Source: Balneolales bacterium
GTDB taxonomy: Bacteria > Bacteroidota > Rhodothermia > Balneolales > Natronogracilivirgulaceae
NCBI GenBank assembly: GCA_007131535.1
Contig: SLQI01000080.1
Span: 1 to 8,322 of the forward strand
Direction: 5' to 3'
DNA length: 8,322 nucleotides
Shown: piece after piece, positions 6,345 to 8,322 of the stretch
Layout: each line of letters begins with the position of its first letter
How positions within the stretch are numbered: the first letter of the stretch is position 1
Made by a program: the position numbers and the translations under genes
The notes under the pieces: generated by a model
Database searches by the model: none
What the model was told of the DNA's origin: nothing
What the model saw: only the letters and a program-made list of their open reading frames with translations

Positions 6345-8192
6345 TTATTTGATTAATGAGATATTACGGGAATATACCTGCCCGTCTATGACCATTCTAA
6401 TGATGTAGGTACCGGTTGCTAAGTCCTGGCCGTCAAATTCTATGTGATGCCTTCCTTCAGACAATTCAGCGTCTTTTAGTTGTCTCACTTTCCGGCCGGA
6501 AACATCAAATACGGCAAGGTTTACAGGTCCCTCTTGCTCAAGTTCAAAATAAATTGTTGTCACTGGATTAAACGGATTGGGATAATTCTCTGATAATCCT
6601 GTTTCGAGCGGGCTGGAGGGCTCTTCATCATCAGCAAGGCTTATCAATCCATTACTAACTTCTAAACAAGGTGAAGTAGGGTCTTCACAACCGGGGCTTC
6701 CATATACATGGTATGTACGAGTCGAAGAAGAGGTTTGCCCGTCACCGGAAGTTACTTCAAGGGTGATATAATGAGTGCCTTCCGGAAAAGGTTGGGTAAA
6801 ACTTTTGTCCGTACTGAGTACGGTGGTCGGGCCACCCAGTGTAGTAGACCATTGCCACTCGTAGGAATAACCGCCTTCACCTCCGCAGGCTGAGGCCGTA
6901 AAACTTCCCTGGCCTGTACTGGAGTCAATACCACCGTTAAAGGAAACCTGCAACGGTTCGGCGTATTCGCCACCCAATGTAGATACATGGTCGGCTGTTT
7001 GTTTCATATATCTCACATTATCATTATCTGAGCTACCCGTTGATTCTCCGTTGTAAGAAATATCCGGGTTTGAAAAATGAGTTACCGTTTCCCAGGTTAA
7101 TGGACTACCTGGTTTCGATTCGTAGGCCATAATCGTAGATCTTCTCTGCCACCAATATGAGCCAAAATAAATAAAGCGATGCCCCCTGGCATATTCAGGT
7201 TCTGCTGGATCATCCACTACATGATCGGGATGATGCCGGCCGCCCTGAAGATGACCTACTTCATGAGCAAACCCATGGTACCCGCCATGGGCATCATCTA
7301 CTTCAACTATGGCATGTCTGCTATTTATCTCCGCAGGGATACTTGAAGCTATGCCCCAAAAACTTCCATAATTCTCATCTGTGAGCAATACGGCTATATC
7401 TGCTTCAGCGCCTAAATTGCTATTATCCATGAAATAGTCTCTATCATCAAATATATTGCCATCTGATTCTGGAAGATTAAACTGTTCTGATTTTACTTTG
7501 TTCAAGCTAATGGATGAAAGTCCACTGTTGTTGTAGGCAAGGTTCGTCTCTGCTATGGAAGCAGCAATTTCACTATCAATATCTCTTCCAGATGCAGCAT
7601 TGGGAGTGTAAAAAACAGATACATCAATTCTCGATGTTCCGCAGGATGTTGAACTTTGGGTTGAAAGGTTATCTTCAATATCTATAGAATGTTGCTCAGG
7701 GGCAAAATCCGTTTCTGCTTCATTTTTTTGTTGCCTCTCCTCCATAGATTCCTTGCGTGCTTTAAACATTTCTGAGTAGTCGATGGAATAAAGCGCATGT
7801 TTTCCACCTTCTTTTAATGGTCGGATACGATATTGATTATCATTGATCAATAAATAACCCGTAACTTCACCTTCGCGGTTTTGGGTAAGGCGGACCTCAC
7901 TAAGCGTCATATCATCTTGAATTACAGTGCCGACCCATGTTACATGAGAATTGTCAGTTACAATAAGGGTATCCATTTGAGCCTTCATCAGATGTTTAGC
8001 TTGCCCCTGATTTATCACCAGCTTACCCGAAGGATTTATAAAAAAAGTAAGTGCCTCATATTGTGTCAGATTTTCAGGAACTCTGACTATTGAAATCATT
8101 TCAGATTTTGATCTACTATTTCGGATTGTGTTTAATCTTTCTTTTGCGATTCCAGACATATTACTTTCAGTAGCCTGGGATTTACCGAACAT
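6345..8192 (-). CDS. Metzincin-type (reprolysin-like, M12B-like) zinc metalloprotease with T9SS C-terminal sorting domain; 5' end displaced by a frameshift
   Basis: The intact frame from the ATG at 8192 encodes 615 residues. Residues about 33–140 look like a propeptide (VTWVGTVIQDD, YRIRPLKEGGKHALYSIDY). The catalytic domain starts at RIDVSVFYTPNAASG (188–202) and contains the metzincin zinc site HEVGHLQGGRH (310–320): His310, His314 and His320 bind zinc and Glu311 is catalytic. A Met-turn, STIMAYES, has Met355. Residues about 412–498 resemble a PKD/Ig-like beta domain. Residues about 533–615 are a T9SS type A sorting domain (ENYPNPFNPVTTIYF, LAVFDVSGRKVRQL, ATGTYIIRM), directing passage across the outer membrane and surface attachment or release. 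T9SS cargo needs a Sec signal peptide, yet this frame has none: it lies upstream in another frame (8231–8290). The true gene is therefore probably 6345–8290 with a one-base frameshift in a T7 run. Start 8192 is merely the first in-frame ATG. The lipoprotein gene follows after 6 nt. Confidence 0.9.
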   Translation of the reverse strand: MFGKSQATESNMSGIAKERLNTIRNSRSKSEMISIVRVPENLTQYEALTFFINPSGKLVINQGQAKHLMKAQMDTLIVTDNSHVTWVGTVIQDDMTLSEVRLTQNREGEVTGYLLINDNQYRIRPLKEGGKHALYSIDYSEMFKARKESMEERQQKNEAETDFAPEQHSIDIEDNLSTQSSTSCGTSRIDVSVFYTPNAASGRDIDSEIAASIAETNLAYNNSGLSSISLNKVKSEQFNLPESDGNIFDDRDYFMDNSNLGAEADIAVLLTDENYGSFWGIASSIPAEINSRHAIVEVDDAHGGYHGFAHEVGHLQGGRHHPDHVVDDPAEPEYARGHRFIYFGSYWWQRRSTIMAYESKPGSPLTWETVTHFSNPDISYNGESTGSSDNDNVRYMKQTADHVSTLGGEYAEPLQVSFNGGIDSSTGQGSFTASACGGEGGYSYEWQWSTTLGGPTTVLSTDKSFTQPFPEGTHYITLEVTSGDGQTSSSTRTYHVYGSPGCEDPTSPCLEVSNGLISLADDEEPSSPLETGLSENYPNPFNPVTTIYFELEQEGPVNLAVFDVSGRKVRQLKDAELSEGRHHIEFDGQDLATGTYIIRMVIDGQVYSRNISLIK

Positions 8193-8290
8193 TTCAGCTC
8201 TTCTATCATTGTTTTCTACCTGAGCATAAGTTAACGAGTTTGCCAGGAGCAGAAAAAAACGGAAATTACTATGATAAATAGAGGTTTCAT
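8193..8290 (-). pseudogene. Frameshifted 5' end (signal peptide) of the metalloprotease gene
   Basis: From the ATG at 8290 the minus strand reads MKPLFIIVISVFF and then, in the same frame, CSWQTR and a stop (TAA, 8231–8233). Just after the T7 run (A7 at 8253–8259 on the plus strand) the protease frame reads LLLANSLTYAQVENNDRRAE and continues into MFGKSQ without a stop. Adding one T joins them as MKPLFIIVISVFF + LLLANSLTYA|QVENN: basic n-region, long hydrophobic core and an AxA-like cleavage site (TYA|Q), a textbook Sec signal peptide. This is what a T9SS protease should have. Sequencing error, real mutation and a slippage-controlled start all remain possible. Confidence 0.8.
8253..8259 (-). 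repeat. T7 homopolymer at the signal-peptide frameshift point
   Basis: Seven consecutive T on the coding (minus) strand, flanked by G and C. The upstream frame with the start codon and signal-peptide core, and the downstream protease frame, meet here. A length of eight (or five) puts the two frames in register; seven does not. Homopolymers like this are prone to replication or polymerase slippage and to sequencing indels. Confidence 0.85.
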
Positions 8291-8322
8291 AATATAAAAT
8301 ATAAATCCATGTTTTATAAATA

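Noticed and set aside
8231..8290. A free-standing 19-residue peptide or small lipoprotein (Cys14)
   Set aside because: The residues before Cys14 (VFF) do not form a lipobox, the peptide ends five codons later, and the sequence reads perfectly as the protease signal peptide when one T is added.

Overview
The window looks like a chromosomal segment from a member of the Bacteroidota/Balneolota/Rhodothermota (FCB) group. The secreted metalloprotease ends in a type IX secretion (T9SS) type A sorting domain with the ENYPNPFNP signature. A sigma–FecR–TonB-dependent-receptor cassette with an STN plus carboxypeptidase-regulatory-like N-terminus is typical of that group, as are the weak Shine-Dalgarno sequences. 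The serpin is extremely acidic (98 Asp+Glu against 17 Lys+Arg by my hand count), which hints at a saline habitat. I cannot name a genus.

Left half (1–4076, minus strand): a compact Fec-type signalling operon, read right to left as ECF sigma factor, FecR-like anti-sigma factor, TonB-dependent receptor. The sigma stop and FecR start overlap (ATGA), and only 8 nt separate FecR from the receptor. The receptor runs off the left edge: 848 residues are visible, without its C-terminus. The expected logic is that a ligand at the receptor is sensed by its periplasmic STN domain, relayed to the FecR C-terminal domain, and releases the sigma factor. No ligand can be named.

Middle (4077–5732): a 273-bp divergent spacer, then a plus-strand serpin lipoprotein with an inhibitory-type hinge, then a hairpin-plus-T8 terminator in the convergent gap.

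Right half (5733–8322, minus strand): a two-gene unit, with a metzincin-type (reprolysin-like) zinc metalloprotease carrying a T9SS sorting domain, followed 6 nt later by a small lipoprotein of unknown function. The protease's intact reading frame (615 aa from 8192) has no signal peptide. An excellent signal peptide lies just upstream (ATG at 8290) in another frame, separated by a T7 homopolymer; one extra T would join them. This is the most interesting observation here: sequencing error, pseudogene, or a slippage or phase-variation switch controlling export.

I see no RNA genes, CRISPR arrays, insertion sequences or phage genes. I see no convincing wholly new system, though a surface protease inhibitor beside a secreted protease and a surface-signalling operon is a coherent protease and envelope-oriented neighbourhood.
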